From contig NZ_CP113116.1 in assembly GCF_026625985.1 (NCBI RefSeq), positions 1,674,001-1,738,000 of the forward strand: 64,000 nt of DNA, written 5' to 3'. This document shows positions 42,469 through 50,492 of this stretch, one piece after another. Both the position numbers and the translations under genes were made by a program. Origin of the DNA: Mycobacterium sp. Aquia_213. GTDB lineage: Bacteria; Actinomycetota; Actinomycetes; Mycobacteriales; Mycobacteriaceae. Every line of letters starts with the position of its first letter. Within the stretch, counting starts at the first letter, position 1. The notes below the pieces were generated by a model. That model was not told the DNA's origin and did not search any database. It saw only the letters and a program-made list of their open reading frames with translations.

Positions 42469-43941
42469 CGGCGGCATCTGCCCCTTGGCGATCACCGTCT
42501 GCAGCTCGACATATTCGTCGAGGCCTTCCGGCCCGAACTCGCGGCCGATGCCCGAGTGCTTGAAACCGCCGAACGGACTGCCGATGTCGAGTGTGTACAT
42601 GTTGATGCCGTACGTGCCCGCGCGCACACTGGCTGCGACGTCCAGGCCGTGGGCGATGTCCGACGTCCACACCGAACCGGCCAGACCATAGTTGCTCTCG
42701 TTGGCGATGCGGACCGCGTCGGATTCGTCGCGATAGCGCAGCACCGTCAACACCGGGCCGAAAATCTCCTCGCGGGCGATGCGCATGTCGTTGGTCGCAT
42801 CGACGAAAAGCGTTGGCCGCACGTACCAGCCGCGCTCGGCCGGACTGTCTTGTGCGGTATTGAGGCCACCGAGCACGATACGGGCGCCCTCGCTTTGTCC
42901 GGACTGGATGTACTCCTGCACCTGGCGTTGATGCCGTTGAGCGAACAGCGGCCCGATGTCGGTCGCCTCGTCGGTCGGATCCCCGACGTTGAGATTCGAC
43001 ATCATCTCGGCCAGCGCGTCGACGAACTCATCGTGCCGTCGTTCGCTGACCAAAAGGCGGGTCTGCGCGACGCAGGCCTGTCCGTTGTTCATCAGGCTGG
43101 CCGACTTCAGGCCGGCCACCGTCTTGGCGATGTCGGCGTCGTCGAGAATGATCGCCGCCGACTTGCCGCCCAGCTCCAGGCTCACCCGTTTGAGCTGCTC
43201 TCCGCACAAGGCGGCAATGCGGCGTCCGACGGCGCTGGAACCGGTGAAGGAGATCTTGTCCACGCCGGGATGGCGCACCAGCGCCTCACCAACGTCGGTA
43301 CCGCCGGGCAACACCGACACCACACCCTCGGGCAGGCCGACCTGCTCGATCATTTCGGCCAACCACAAAGCGTCCAAAGGTGTTTCGGGTGCGGGTTTGA
43401 TGATGACCGTGCAGCCGGCGATCAGTGCCGGAATGAGCTTGGGCATGATCAGGAATTGCGGTACGTTCCACGGCACGATCGCCCCGACCACCCCGACCGG
43501 CGCCCGGCGGAGGTGCACCTCGCCGAGCACACCTTGGCGGCGTTCCGCCCAGGGGAAGTCGCGGGCGGCGGCCAGCGTCAGGTGGATCAACGCCGCCGCG
43601 GCGGCGCCCTGGCCCATCCGGCTGAAGGTACGCGGCGACCCCATCTCGTCGGTGATCAGGTCGGCCATCTCGTCGACATGGCCGGCGTAGATCGCGGCGA
43701 ACTCTTCGACCTTGGCCATCCGCTCGGCGTGGGTCAACCGTGGCCACGGGCCATGGTCGAAGGCGTGGCGCGCGGCGGTGACCGCGGCATCGACGTCCTC
43801 GGGACCGGCAACTTGGACGTGGCCGATCGGCTCTTCGGTATGCGGGGAGATCACGTCGAGCTGGCTCGGGTTGGCGGGCTTGCGCCACTGCCCTCCGATG
43901 AACAGTTCGGCATAGGTCCGATGGTCGGTATTTTCTGTCAT
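42463..43941 (-). CDS. NAD(P)-dependent aldehyde dehydrogenase
   Basis: This 492-residue aldehyde dehydrogenase has PWNVPQFLI, KPAPETPLDAL, the SFTGSSAVGR nucleotide loop, the general-base Glu in LELGGKSA, the catalytic Cys in NNGQACVAQ and EEIFGPVLTV. It turns an aldehyde into the acid before CoA activation. The ATG at 43941 follows AAGGAAG; the frame is open further upstream but not protein-like. It diverges from the AttH/CrtC-like gene over a promoter with a perfect inverted repeat (43984-44009). It may oxidise the aldehyde made by an alcohol dehydrogenase or P450 of the cluster. Confidence 0.95.
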   Translation of the reverse strand: MTENTDHRTYAELFIGGQWRKPANPSQLDVISPHTEEPIGHVQVAGPEDVDAAVTAARHAFDHGPWPRLTHAERMAKVEEFAAIYAGHVDEMADLITDEMGSPRTFSRMGQGAAAAALIHLTLAAARDFPWAERRQGVLGEVHLRRAPVGVVGAIVPWNVPQFLIMPKLIPALIAGCTVIIKPAPETPLDALWLAEMIEQVGLPEGVVSVLPGGTDVGEALVRHPGVDKISFTGSSAVGRRIAALCGEQLKRVSLELGGKSAAIILDDADIAKTVAGLKSASLMNNGQACVAQTRLLVSERRHDEFVDALAEMMSNLNVGDPTDEATDIGPLFAQRHQRQVQEYIQSGQSEGARIVLGGLNTAQDSPAERGWYVRPTLFVDATNDMRIAREEIFGPVLTVLRYRDESDAVRIANESNYGLAGSVWTSDIAHGLDVAASVRAGTYGINMYTLDIGSPFGGFKHSGIGREFGPEGLDEYVELQTVIAKGQMPPL

Positions 43942-43983
43942 CGGGGCACTTCCTTGCGGCGGGGATGAGGCCGTGACCGTAAT

Positions 43984-44009
43984 TTTGCTATTGACGCTAA
44001 CATAGCAAA
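43984..44009. promoter_or_regulatory. Perfect inverted repeat TTTGCTAT-N10-ATAGCAAA
   Basis: Eight-base arms with a ten-base spacer lie in the 101-base gap between the divergent aldehyde dehydrogenase and AttH/CrtC-like genes. The core GCTAT-N10-ATAGC is identical in spacing to 7597-7616. It is the best-formed copy of the shared motif in this window and a strong operator candidate. Confidence 0.62.
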
Positions 44010-44042
44010 GAAGCAAGATGGCGCGGTGGCAAGGAAGCCGAG

Positions 44043-45395
44043 ATGAATACCGATTGGCGCAGTTACCCGTATCAGTTGGTGCCCGGCGATAGCCAGCTGG
44101 ACTTCCCCGCGGCGGAGGGCGAACATCCGGGCCAGGAGTCCGACACGTGGTTCATCGCCGGTCAACTGCAGGCCGTCGAGAGCGACCGGTCGTTTGCGTT
44201 CCTGACCATCTTCAACAAGAACCAACCCGGGGGAACGGTCGTCGCCGACTTCTACACGATGGCACTGTTCGACCTCGACACCGGTGATTACGGCACCTAC
44301 ACCGACTACGACATGCCGCCGGCCAATATGGAGCCGGGGGCACAGCGCAAAATGGCAATGGCCGCAGGCTATCTCGACATCAGCTATCAGAGCAGTGCCG
44401 GCACCGCGTCGTGGATCACGTGCCGTGACGCCGACGACCAGTTGCTGCCCTATACCTATCGAGTCAGCCTGGTGGGCCAGGACCACCAGGGGCGGTCCAT
44501 GCGATTGGACTTGGTCGTCACCCCGACACGCGCACCGGTGCCGGTGGGCGCATCGACTTACAACGGCAAGATCGTCTGCTTCGGTCAAGCGGACACGTAC
44601 TCGTATTTCCAGACCGGTATGTCGATGACCGGAACACTGCGCTGGGGCGAGACGGTCGAGCAGGTTTCCGGTAGCAGCGGACATGTCGATCGCCAGTGGT
44701 TCCCGAAGTATGCGGGCGGCGGCGGCACCGGGGGAGACCCGCGAGCCCGCTCGCACGAATGGCGCACGATCAATTTCGACAACGGCGTCGACCTGAGCAT
44801 CTGGCGGCAGTTCGACCGCACGAACGGCAATGCGCTGCAACCGTTTACCGGCATAACGACCAGTCACCCGGATCCGGCCATCGCGCCGGAATGCGCCGAG
44901 GACATCGAGGTCACCGTCAGCAGTTACGTCAAATGGCCCACTAACGTGCGACCGCTGGTGCGCCCGCTTGCCCCGGCCCGCTACCTTGCCGACCGGCACC
45001 GGATTACTTGCGCCACACTGCAACTGGATCTCGTCGGCGAGCCGCTGGTGCCGGCGCCCGCGCACGGTCTGCCGATCGAGTACATGGAGGGGCCATACCG
45101 CTACCAGGGGACGCTCTGGGGTAAACCGGTGAGCGGCTTCGCGTTCAACGAGCGCTCGGTGGCGCTGTACCGGGACTGGGAGCTGCTCGAGGTGCTGGCC
45201 ACCACCGTTGCCGACGTCGACCCGGACTTGCAGTCGGTGGTCGATCAGCTGGTGCCGTTGGTGGCCGCGGGCCGTCGCGGTGCGGCAGTCGAACTGCTCA
45301 GCGCAGCGCTTCCCGTGCAAAACGGCATGCTGGCAACGCTTCTCGACGATCTGATCGCCGTGCTGTCCGAAGCGCAGTCAGCCGCCGGCAGCTGA
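44043..45395 (+). CDS. AttH/CrtC-like (lipocalin-fold) protein
   Basis: This 450-residue protein recalls the AttH/hydroxyneurosporene-synthase (CrtC) family, tandem lipocalin-like beta barrels that hydrate or bind terpenoid lipids. Cues are DTWFIAGQLQ near residue 34, SGSSGHVDRQW near 218 (the family often has a GxxWxDRxW-like motif) and SHEWRTINFDNGVDLSIWRQ. No signal peptide is seen, so it is probably cytosolic. GGAAG precedes the ATG. Its end overlaps the converging Rieske oxygenase by 18 bases. A terpenoid link would fit the neighbouring P450s, but the family call is moderate. Confidence 0.65.
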   Translation: MNTDWRSYPYQLVPGDSQLDFPAAEGEHPGQESDTWFIAGQLQAVESDRSFAFLTIFNKNQPGGTVVADFYTMALFDLDTGDYGTYTDYDMPPANMEPGAQRKMAMAAGYLDISYQSSAGTASWITCRDADDQLLPYTYRVSLVGQDHQGRSMRLDLVVTPTRAPVPVGASTYNGKIVCFGQADTYSYFQTGMSMTGTLRWGETVEQVSGSSGHVDRQWFPKYAGGGGTGGDPRARSHEWRTINFDNGVDLSIWRQFDRTNGNALQPFTGITTSHPDPAIAPECAEDIEVTVSSYVKWPTNVRPLVRPLAPARYLADRHRITCATLQLDLVGEPLVPAPAHGLPIEYMEGPYRYQGTLWGKPVSGFAFNERSVALYRDWELLEVLATTVADVDPDLQSVVDQLVPLVAAGRRGAAVELLSAALPVQNGMLATLLDDLIAVLSEAQSAAGS

Positions 45396-46529
45396 CGCGG
45401 CGAGGGCCTCGGCCCACGCGATGTGGCGATGCTGCAACCCCGGCTCGTTGCGGCCGAACACCAGGTGATCGCGAGCGCCCGACGCGAGATTGGCCTGCAG
45501 CCCCTCGACCAGCCGGTAGTCCTCGTCGCGCACCGTGGCGTGCGCGTACTCAAACACGGCTTGAGCGCCGGCCGCCACGGATTCCTCGGAAATGTCCAGC
45601 GGTGTCGAGTTCTGGTGCACGGTGATCGACCGGCCGGGTTCGTCGCCGGGGTAGATCCGGAACAGCTCGCCGTTGGCGATCGTCACCGACAGCACGATGT
45701 TGGGGAACAGCGCGTAGATCACCACCATGTTGTGGAACGGGTCCCACTGCTCCTCGGGAACATTCTCCAGCTCGAGGATCGCGTTGAGCGGGAAGATCAA
45801 CCGATGGTGGGGTCCGTACGAATCGAAAACCGTGCAGTTGCTGCGGGCGATGGTGGCGAAGGTGTCCCGGTGCACGGTGGCGAAGTGGTAGTTCTCGGCG
45901 AACGTGTCGACGGCCAACTTCCAATTGATCGGGGCGTCGAGCACCTTCTCGCCCAGCGGGGCCCATCGTCCGATGCCCCACGAGTCCAGCTCGTCGGCCA
46001 GCGGTCCCAGGTGCGCGGCGACGTCGAGGGTGGCGTCTTTATCGAGCGCCACCCAGAGGAATCCGGCGAACTCGGCGGCGGGGAGTTCGGTCAACGAGTC
46101 GGACTTGACCGTCGCATCCGGGAAGCCCTCGCGACCGGGCAGGCCGACCAGCTTGCCGGTGTTGTCGTAGGTCCAGGCGTGGTACGGACAGCTGAACCGC
46201 TTCGCGGTGCCGCAGCCCGTCACCACCGGCGACTGGCGGTGCAGGCAGACATTGTCGAAGGCTCGGACCGACCCGTCGGAGGTTCTGGTGAGCAGGATCG
46301 ATCGCCCCATCACCGTCTTGGTGCAGTAGGCGCCGGGCTCGGCGAGCTCCGAGACGTAGCCGACGAGTTGCGGGCTGGCCACTAGCAACGCCTTTTCGCT
46401 GAGGTGGCGCTGCGCCGAGGTGTAATCGCTCGCGTCGACCGTGTGCTGGTGCGGAGCCAGGTCGGTGGTCTTGTCGCGGGCCAACTTCAACGCCCGTCGA
46501 GTCAGGTCGATGAGCTGGTCATGATCCAT
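45378..46529 (-). CDS. Rieske aromatic-ring-hydroxylating-type oxygenase alpha subunit
   Basis: This is a 383-residue Rieske oxygenase. The cluster motifs are CLHRQSP and CPYHAWTYD; iron ligands are in ENYHFATVHRD (H-x4-H), with the usual Asp expected further on. It belongs with phthalate/vanillate- or choline-monooxygenase-like alpha subunits. A G-rich site (GAGGGGGG) precedes the ATG, and a perfect 16-bp palindrome sits 20 bases upstream. No beta subunit or reductase is adjacent. It probably oxidises the same class of substrate as the KshA-like enzyme. Confidence 0.92.
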   Translation of the reverse strand: MDHDQLIDLTRRALKLARDKTTDLAPHQHTVDASDYTSAQRHLSEKALLVASPQLVGYVSELAEPGAYCTKTVMGRSILLTRTSDGSVRAFDNVCLHRQSPVVTGCGTAKRFSCPYHAWTYDNTGKLVGLPGREGFPDATVKSDSLTELPAAEFAGFLWVALDKDATLDVAAHLGPLADELDSWGIGRWAPLGEKVLDAPINWKLAVDTFAENYHFATVHRDTFATIARSNCTVFDSYGPHHRLIFPLNAILELENVPEEQWDPFHNMVVIYALFPNIVLSVTIANGELFRIYPGDEPGRSITVHQNSTPLDISEESVAAGAQAVFEYAHATVRDEDYRLVEGLQANLASGARDHLVFGRNEPGLQHRHIAWAEALAASAAGG

Positions 46530-46548
46530 TGGAGCCCCCCTCGGACGC

Positions 46549-46564
46549 TAACTTTATAAAGTTA
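46549..46564. promoter_or_regulatory. Perfect 16-bp palindrome upstream of the Rieske oxygenase
   Basis: TAACTTTATAAAGTTA is its own reverse complement and lies 20-35 bases before the Rieske oxygenase ATG, where a repressor would cover the promoter or leader. It differs from the GCTAT-type motif. A TetR-type repressor is likely; the regulator gene is not identified. Confidence 0.6.
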
Positions 46565-46738
46565 ATAGTGACAATAATAATGCGGCCCGCCCCGGCGTGT
46601 CGCCACCCTGACCGCACACTCAACGCCGTCACCGCACACTGGCTGCCGGCGTCCCAAACCCGAGTACGCCAAACGTGATTGATCTGTGACCGGTGTGATT
46701 GGTGTGTCTGTTGGTGTTTGTGTCGTACCCTGTCCGAT

Positions 46739-47458
46739 GTGTCGATTTCGCGCCGTGACGTGCTCAAATTCGCGGCCGCGACCCCGGCCTTGGTTGGTCT
46801 GGGCGTCGCGGCTTCGTCGTTGTGCGCCGCGCCGGCCTCGGCTTCCCTGGGCACCCTGTTGGACTACGCCGCGGGCGTGATTCCGGCCAGCCAGATCCGG
46901 GCCGCCGGCGCCGTGGGGTCGATCCGCTATGTCTCCGACCGGCGGCCGGGCGGTAACTGGATGCTGGGCAAGCCGATTCAGGTCGCCGAAGCCCGTGACC
47001 TGCACAGCAACGGACTCAAGATTGTCTCCTGCTATCAGTACGGCAAGGGCAATTCGGCCGACTGGCTGGGCGGCGCCAACGCCGGGCTGCAACATGCCCA
47101 GCGGGGGATGGAGCTGCATGCCGCCGCCGGTGGTCCCGCCAACGCACCCATTTACGCGTCGATCGACGACGACCCGTCCTATGAGCAGTACAAAAGCCAG
47201 GTAGCTCCCTACCTGCGGTCCTGGGAATCGGTGATCGGACACCAGCGGACGGGCGTTTACGCCAACTCGAAGACGATCGACTGGGCGCTGCACGACGGCC
47301 TGGGTTCCTGCTTCTGGCAGCACAACTGGGGCTCGCCCAAGGGCTACGCCCATCCGGAGGCCAATCTGCACCAAGTCGAGATCGATAAGCGCAGCGTGGG
47401 CGGCGTTGGGGTGGACATCAACGAAATCCTCAAGCCGCAATTCGGGCAGTGGGCCTAG
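46739..47458 (+). CDS. Tat-exported DUF1906 glycosidase-like protein (Rv2525c-like)
   Basis: This 239-residue protein starts with a twin-arginine signal (SISRRDVLKFAAATPAL, cleavage near APASAS). Its DUF1906 domain is related to GH25-like TIM barrels: the strands GSIRYVSDR, IVSCYQYGKG and IYASIDDDP carry acidic residues where such enzymes bind sugar. It is very close to M. tuberculosis Rv2525c, a Tat substrate located beside fas. GTG 46739 gives the correct signal peptide; the open frame before it does not fit. Here a 4.4-kb cassette separates it from fas, and a degraded copy of its 3' end lies on the far side. Confidence 0.93.
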   Translation: MSISRRDVLKFAAATPALVGLGVAASSLCAAPASASLGTLLDYAAGVIPASQIRAAGAVGSIRYVSDRRPGGNWMLGKPIQVAEARDLHSNGLKIVSCYQYGKGNSADWLGGANAGLQHAQRGMELHAAAGGPANAPIYASIDDDPSYEQYKSQVAPYLRSWESVIGHQRTGVYANSKTIDWALHDGLGSCFWQHNWGSPKGYAHPEANLHQVEIDKRSVGGVGVDINEILKPQFGQWA

Positions 47459-47480
47459 CAACCGCGCACCGTCGCAAAGA
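47228..47480. repeat. Left copy of the DUF1906 3' duplication
   Basis: Bases 47228-47365 and 47451-47480 recur at 51933-52070 and 52073-52102. I count about 17 mismatches over the 138-base segment (about 88% identity) and two over the 30-base segment. The right copy lacks the 85 bases between them. This copy contains the intact end of the gene. Confidence 0.88.
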
Positions 47481-47517
47481 TTCAATCACTGTACTGTTCC
47501 CGGCGTATGATCCTGAA

Positions 47518-48039
47518 GTGGCTTTGCGGCGAGAATACGATCGTGAGCTGTGCGCGGTAGCGCGCTCGCTCGAGGTGATCGGTGAGCGGTGGACACTGCT
47601 CATAATCCGGGATGCTTTCTACGGCGTGGTCCGCTTCACCGATTTTCGCGAGCACCTCGAGATCCCGCCTGCAGTCCTCACCGAGCGACTCAGGCTGCTC
47701 GTAGCACACCAGATCATGACGACCTCAGTCGGCGCCAGCGGCCGAAGCGAGTACTCGCTGACCCGCAAGGGTGAGCTGCTATGGCCAGTTGTGTGGTCAA
47801 TGATGAACTGGGGCAACGAATTCTATGTTGAGCCCGGTCTGCGCCGCCCTATCGTGCATTCCGGCTGTGGAGGTGAACTCACACCGTTGGGCAACTGCGG
47901 AAAGTGTGGTGTGGTTCCCGCGCCCCGCGATCTCGACGTCCATCCGCGGCGTTCGCGGGATGCCGGACACGACGACCGGATCAGTCGCCTGCTGAGGAAG
48001 CCCCACCGGATGCTGGAACCTTTCGTGGACGCCCCTTAG
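47518..48039 (+). CDS. HxlR-family regulator with C-terminal zinc-ribbon-like end
   Basis: This 173-residue winged-helix regulator has the HxlR signature CAVARSLEVIGERWTLLIIRD with a Cys near the N-terminus, a redox-sensing Cys in relatives, then LRLLVAHQIM. After the DNA-binding part it carries CGGELTPLGNCGKCG, which could bind zinc. GTG 47518 is seven bases after a TATGAT -10-like sequence (47506-47511), which suggests a leaderless transcript. The open frame upstream copies the DUF1906 tail and is not part of the gene. Inverted-repeat sites follow at 48094-48127, in front of the cassette genes it likely controls. Confidence 0.88.
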   Translation: MALRREYDRELCAVARSLEVIGERWTLLIIRDAFYGVVRFTDFREHLEIPPAVLTERLRLLVAHQIMTTSVGASGRSEYSLTRKGELLWPVVWSMMNWGNEFYVEPGLRRPIVHSGCGGELTPLGNCGKCGVVPAPRDLDVHPRRSRDAGHDDRISRLLRKPHRMLEPFVDAP

Positions 48040-48093
48040 CAACAGCGGACGAGCTCAGTCGGCTGATTCGCTAAGCGGATTCCATGGGTTGCA

Positions 48094-48127
48094 GAACTTC
48101 ATCTATTGAAGTTCATTGAATGAACTT
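48094..48127. promoter_or_regulatory. Overlapping inverted repeats GAACTTCA/TGAAGTTCAT/ATGAACTT
   Basis: Two overlapping perfect inverted repeats share a half-site: GAACTTCA (48094) with TGAAGTTC (48107), 5-base spacer, and AAGTTCAT (48109) with ATGAACTT (48120), 3-base spacer. They lie in the 220-base gap after hxlR and 133 bases before the SnoaL gene, a fitting place for an HxlR-type operator. Confidence 0.6.
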
Positions 48128-48259
48128 GTACCGTGATGTCTGGAAGCCGCCGCGACACAGTCGGGACGCGCGACCCATTGACCGTCATCCACTAGATCCC
48201 AGGATTGGAATCTGAACCATGACAACGCTTTTCGATCCACGGCAACGCTAGGACACGTC

Positions 48260-48661
48260 ATGCACCCACTGCGCGCACTCCGCGAACGCGGAAACAACAC
48301 ACCCGAAGAGGTCGCCGCACTGCTGGCCGACGACGTCGAATTCCACACACCGATTCTGACCAAGGTGGTGACCGGCCGCGAGCTCATCAGCCGGATCTGG
48401 GCGCTCTCCTCACACGTGCGCTCCGGTCACTACCTGCGCGAGCACAAGATCGACGAACGGACGACCTTCCTGCAATGGCAGGGTGAGATCGGCGGACGCG
48501 ACCTCGAAATCCTCGAACTCATCGATGACAACGACAGCGGCCTGATTACCAAGCGTATCGCCGCCTATCGCCCGTTGCCCGCCGTCGAATTGTTCCGATC
48601 GGCGATGTACCCGAGCATCAAGGACTGGCTCGGGCCCGAATACTTCGGTTACGAGGACTAA
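48260..48661 (+). CDS. SnoaL-like/NTF2-fold protein
   Basis: This 133-residue protein has the NTF2-like pattern: a helix, ADDVEFHTPIL, GRELISRIWALSS, then strands to LPAVELFRSAMYPSIKDWLG. These often isomerise or sequester small hydrophobic ligands. The ATG at 48260 is used; the start codon of the MFS gene follows its stop directly, so they are translated together. It is the first gene of the putative HxlR-controlled operon. Confidence 0.8.
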   Translation: MHPLRALRERGNNTPEEVAALLADDVEFHTPILTKVVTGRELISRIWALSSHVRSGHYLREHKIDERTTFLQWQGEIGGRDLEILELIDDNDSGLITKRIAAYRPLPAVELFRSAMYPSIKDWLGPEYFGYED

Positions 48662-50095
48662 ATGAGCGGTGAGGATCTGGCTCCCTGCGCAGCCGAGGCC
48701 GACGACGATGCCGGCCATGTCCGTAAGTGGGCGGCACTCGGCGTATTGGGTGCCGTCGCATTCATGGCGCAACTGGACCTGTTTGTTGTCAACGTGGCGC
48801 TGCCGGCGATGGGCCAGTCTTATCGTGGGGCGTCGCTGACCGACCTGTCCTGGGTGCTCAACGCCTACACTGTCGTCTTTGCCGCGTTGCTCATTCCCGC
48901 CGGCCGTCTGGCCGACCACTACGGGCGCCGCCGCTTCCTGATCGCAGGTACCTGGCTGTTCACGCTCGCTTCGGTGATCTGTGGGGCCGCGCCGACGCTG
49001 GCTGTTCTGGTCGCCGGCCGAATGGTCCAGGCGGCCGGTGCCGCCGTGATCGTGCCGGCATCGCTCGGGCTGCTGCTGCACGCCTTCCCCGCCCGGCAGC
49101 ACAGTCTGGTCGTTGGTCTGTGGGCCGGACTCGCTGCGGTCGCCGGCACTTTGGGCCCCACCGTCGGCGGTCTGCTCGTCGGGCTCAGCTGGCGGTGGAT
49201 CTTCCTGATCAATCTGCCGATCGGGATCCTTATCGTCGCGCTGGCGCGTCCGATGGTGCCCCGGCACCGCGCTGCCCACGACAGCCGGCTGCCCGACGCG
49301 CTATCAGCCGTGTCGCTGCTGATCGCCATCACCGCACTCGTGCTAGCGACGGTCAAGGGTCCCGATTGGGGCTGGATGAGCCCAGTCACGCTCGGGCTCT
49401 ACGCCGCCGCCGTGGCGGCAGCACTGATCACGTTGTGGCGCACCGTCGTTCATCCGCACGCCATGATCGAGGCTTCGGTGTTCGCCTCCCGGGCGTTCAG
49501 CTGCTCAACCATCGCGCTACTCGCGTTCTTCATCGGATTCGGGGCGTGGCTGCTGATCAGCGTGCTGTTCCTTCAGGACGCGTGGCACTACAGCGCGCTG
49601 CGCACCGGTCTGGCGATCGCACCCGGCCCACTCGTGTCCTTGCTGTGGGCCGTCAACGCCGCGGCGGTCGCTGCCCGGTTCGGCCGCACCGCGCCGGCGA
49701 TCGCAGGGTCGCTGTGCATGGCCGCGGCCGCGGCGTTGTGGTTGCTCGGGGCCTCGGCAGCGCCGGATTACGCGCAGGGCTTTTTGCCGGGTCTGCTCCT
49801 GATGGGCTGCGCCGCCGGATTGGTCCAGGCGCCGTTATTCGCTGCGGCAAGCGCTCTTTCGGCACACCGCGCGACGACCGGTAGCGCGGTGCTGAACACG
49901 GCACGCCAGGTCGGCAGCGCCATCGGAGTGGCATTGCTGGTGGTGCTGGTGGGCAGCGGCCATGCCACGTTGGCCTCCTACCAGCGCGGGTGGTGGCTGC
50001 TGGTGGCCAGCGGGGTGCTCTCGGCGGTCGCGGTCATGCTCGCCCGCACCAGGCGCCGCACCGCCGCGGCATCAACACTTACGACCGCAGCCTAA
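48662..50095 (+). CDS. MFS transporter, DHA2 (EmrB/QacA) type
   Basis: This 477-residue transporter has about 14 hydrophobic segments. The loop 2-3 motif GRLADHYGRRR and LTDLSWVLNAYTVVFAALLIPAG are typical of DHA2 drug:proton antiporters. It probably exports a small organic compound, or imports one for the amidase. It starts at the ATG directly after the SnoaL stop. The tautomerase gene follows 16 bases later. Resistance and metabolism remain equally likely roles. Confidence 0.92.
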   Translation: MSGEDLAPCAAEADDDAGHVRKWAALGVLGAVAFMAQLDLFVVNVALPAMGQSYRGASLTDLSWVLNAYTVVFAALLIPAGRLADHYGRRRFLIAGTWLFTLASVICGAAPTLAVLVAGRMVQAAGAAVIVPASLGLLLHAFPARQHSLVVGLWAGLAAVAGTLGPTVGGLLVGLSWRWIFLINLPIGILIVALARPMVPRHRAAHDSRLPDALSAVSLLIAITALVLATVKGPDWGWMSPVTLGLYAAAVAAALITLWRTVVHPHAMIEASVFASRAFSCSTIALLAFFIGFGAWLLISVLFLQDAWHYSALRTGLAIAPGPLVSLLWAVNAAAVAARFGRTAPAIAGSLCMAAAAALWLLGASAAPDYAQGFLPGLLLMGCAAGLVQAPLFAAASALSAHRATTGSAVLNTARQVGSAIGVALLVVLVGSGHATLASYQRGWWLLVASGVLSAVAVMLARTRRRTAAASTLTTAA

Positions 50096-50111
50096 GAAAG
50101 GACTGATCTCC

Positions 50112-50492
50112 ATGCCCCTAGTTCGCATCGATCTACCGGAATCTATTGTGCCAGAACGCCGAACCGTGATTGCCGACGTCGTTTATGAGACTCTGGTCGA
50201 CACCCTCAATGTGCCCGTCCACGATCGCTTCCAGGTCGTCACCCCCCACGCTTCCGGCGATTTACTGATCGATTCGACTTACCTCGGCATCGAGCGTTCC
50301 GATGAAGCCTTTATCATCGACATCACCCTCAATGCCGGACGTTCGGTAGCGGCAAAACAGCATTTCTACGCCGCCCTGGTGCGGCGTCTCAGTGACCGGG
50401 CCCAGCTGCGACCGCAGGATGTCTTCGTGAGTCTCACCGAGGTAGTCAAAGAAAACTGGTCGTTCGGCGACGGCGAAGCGCAGTACGCATGA
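50112..50492 (+). CDS. 4-oxalocrotonate tautomerase-family protein
   Basis: This 126-residue tautomerase-superfamily protein has the catalytic amino-terminal proline exposed after Met removal (MPLVRIDLPE). At this length it is of the fused-domain, malonate-semialdehyde-decarboxylase-like type rather than the 62-residue 4-OT. Later residues (RVxVxSPHASG-like VVTPHASGDLL) suit the group. The ATG at 50112 is fixed by the Pro-1 requirement. It overlaps the amidase by ATGA, so the product of one may feed the other. Confidence 0.88.
   Translation: MPLVRIDLPESIVPERRTVIADVVYETLVDTLNVPVHDRFQVVTPHASGDLLIDSTYLGIERSDEAFIIDITLNAGRSVAAKQHFYAALVRRLSDRAQLRPQDVFVSLTEVVKENWSFGDGEAQYA

Noticed and set aside
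47449..47517. Upstream extension of the hxlR reading frame
   Set aside because: It begins within the DUF1906 gene end; the HxlR domain starts after GTG 47518.
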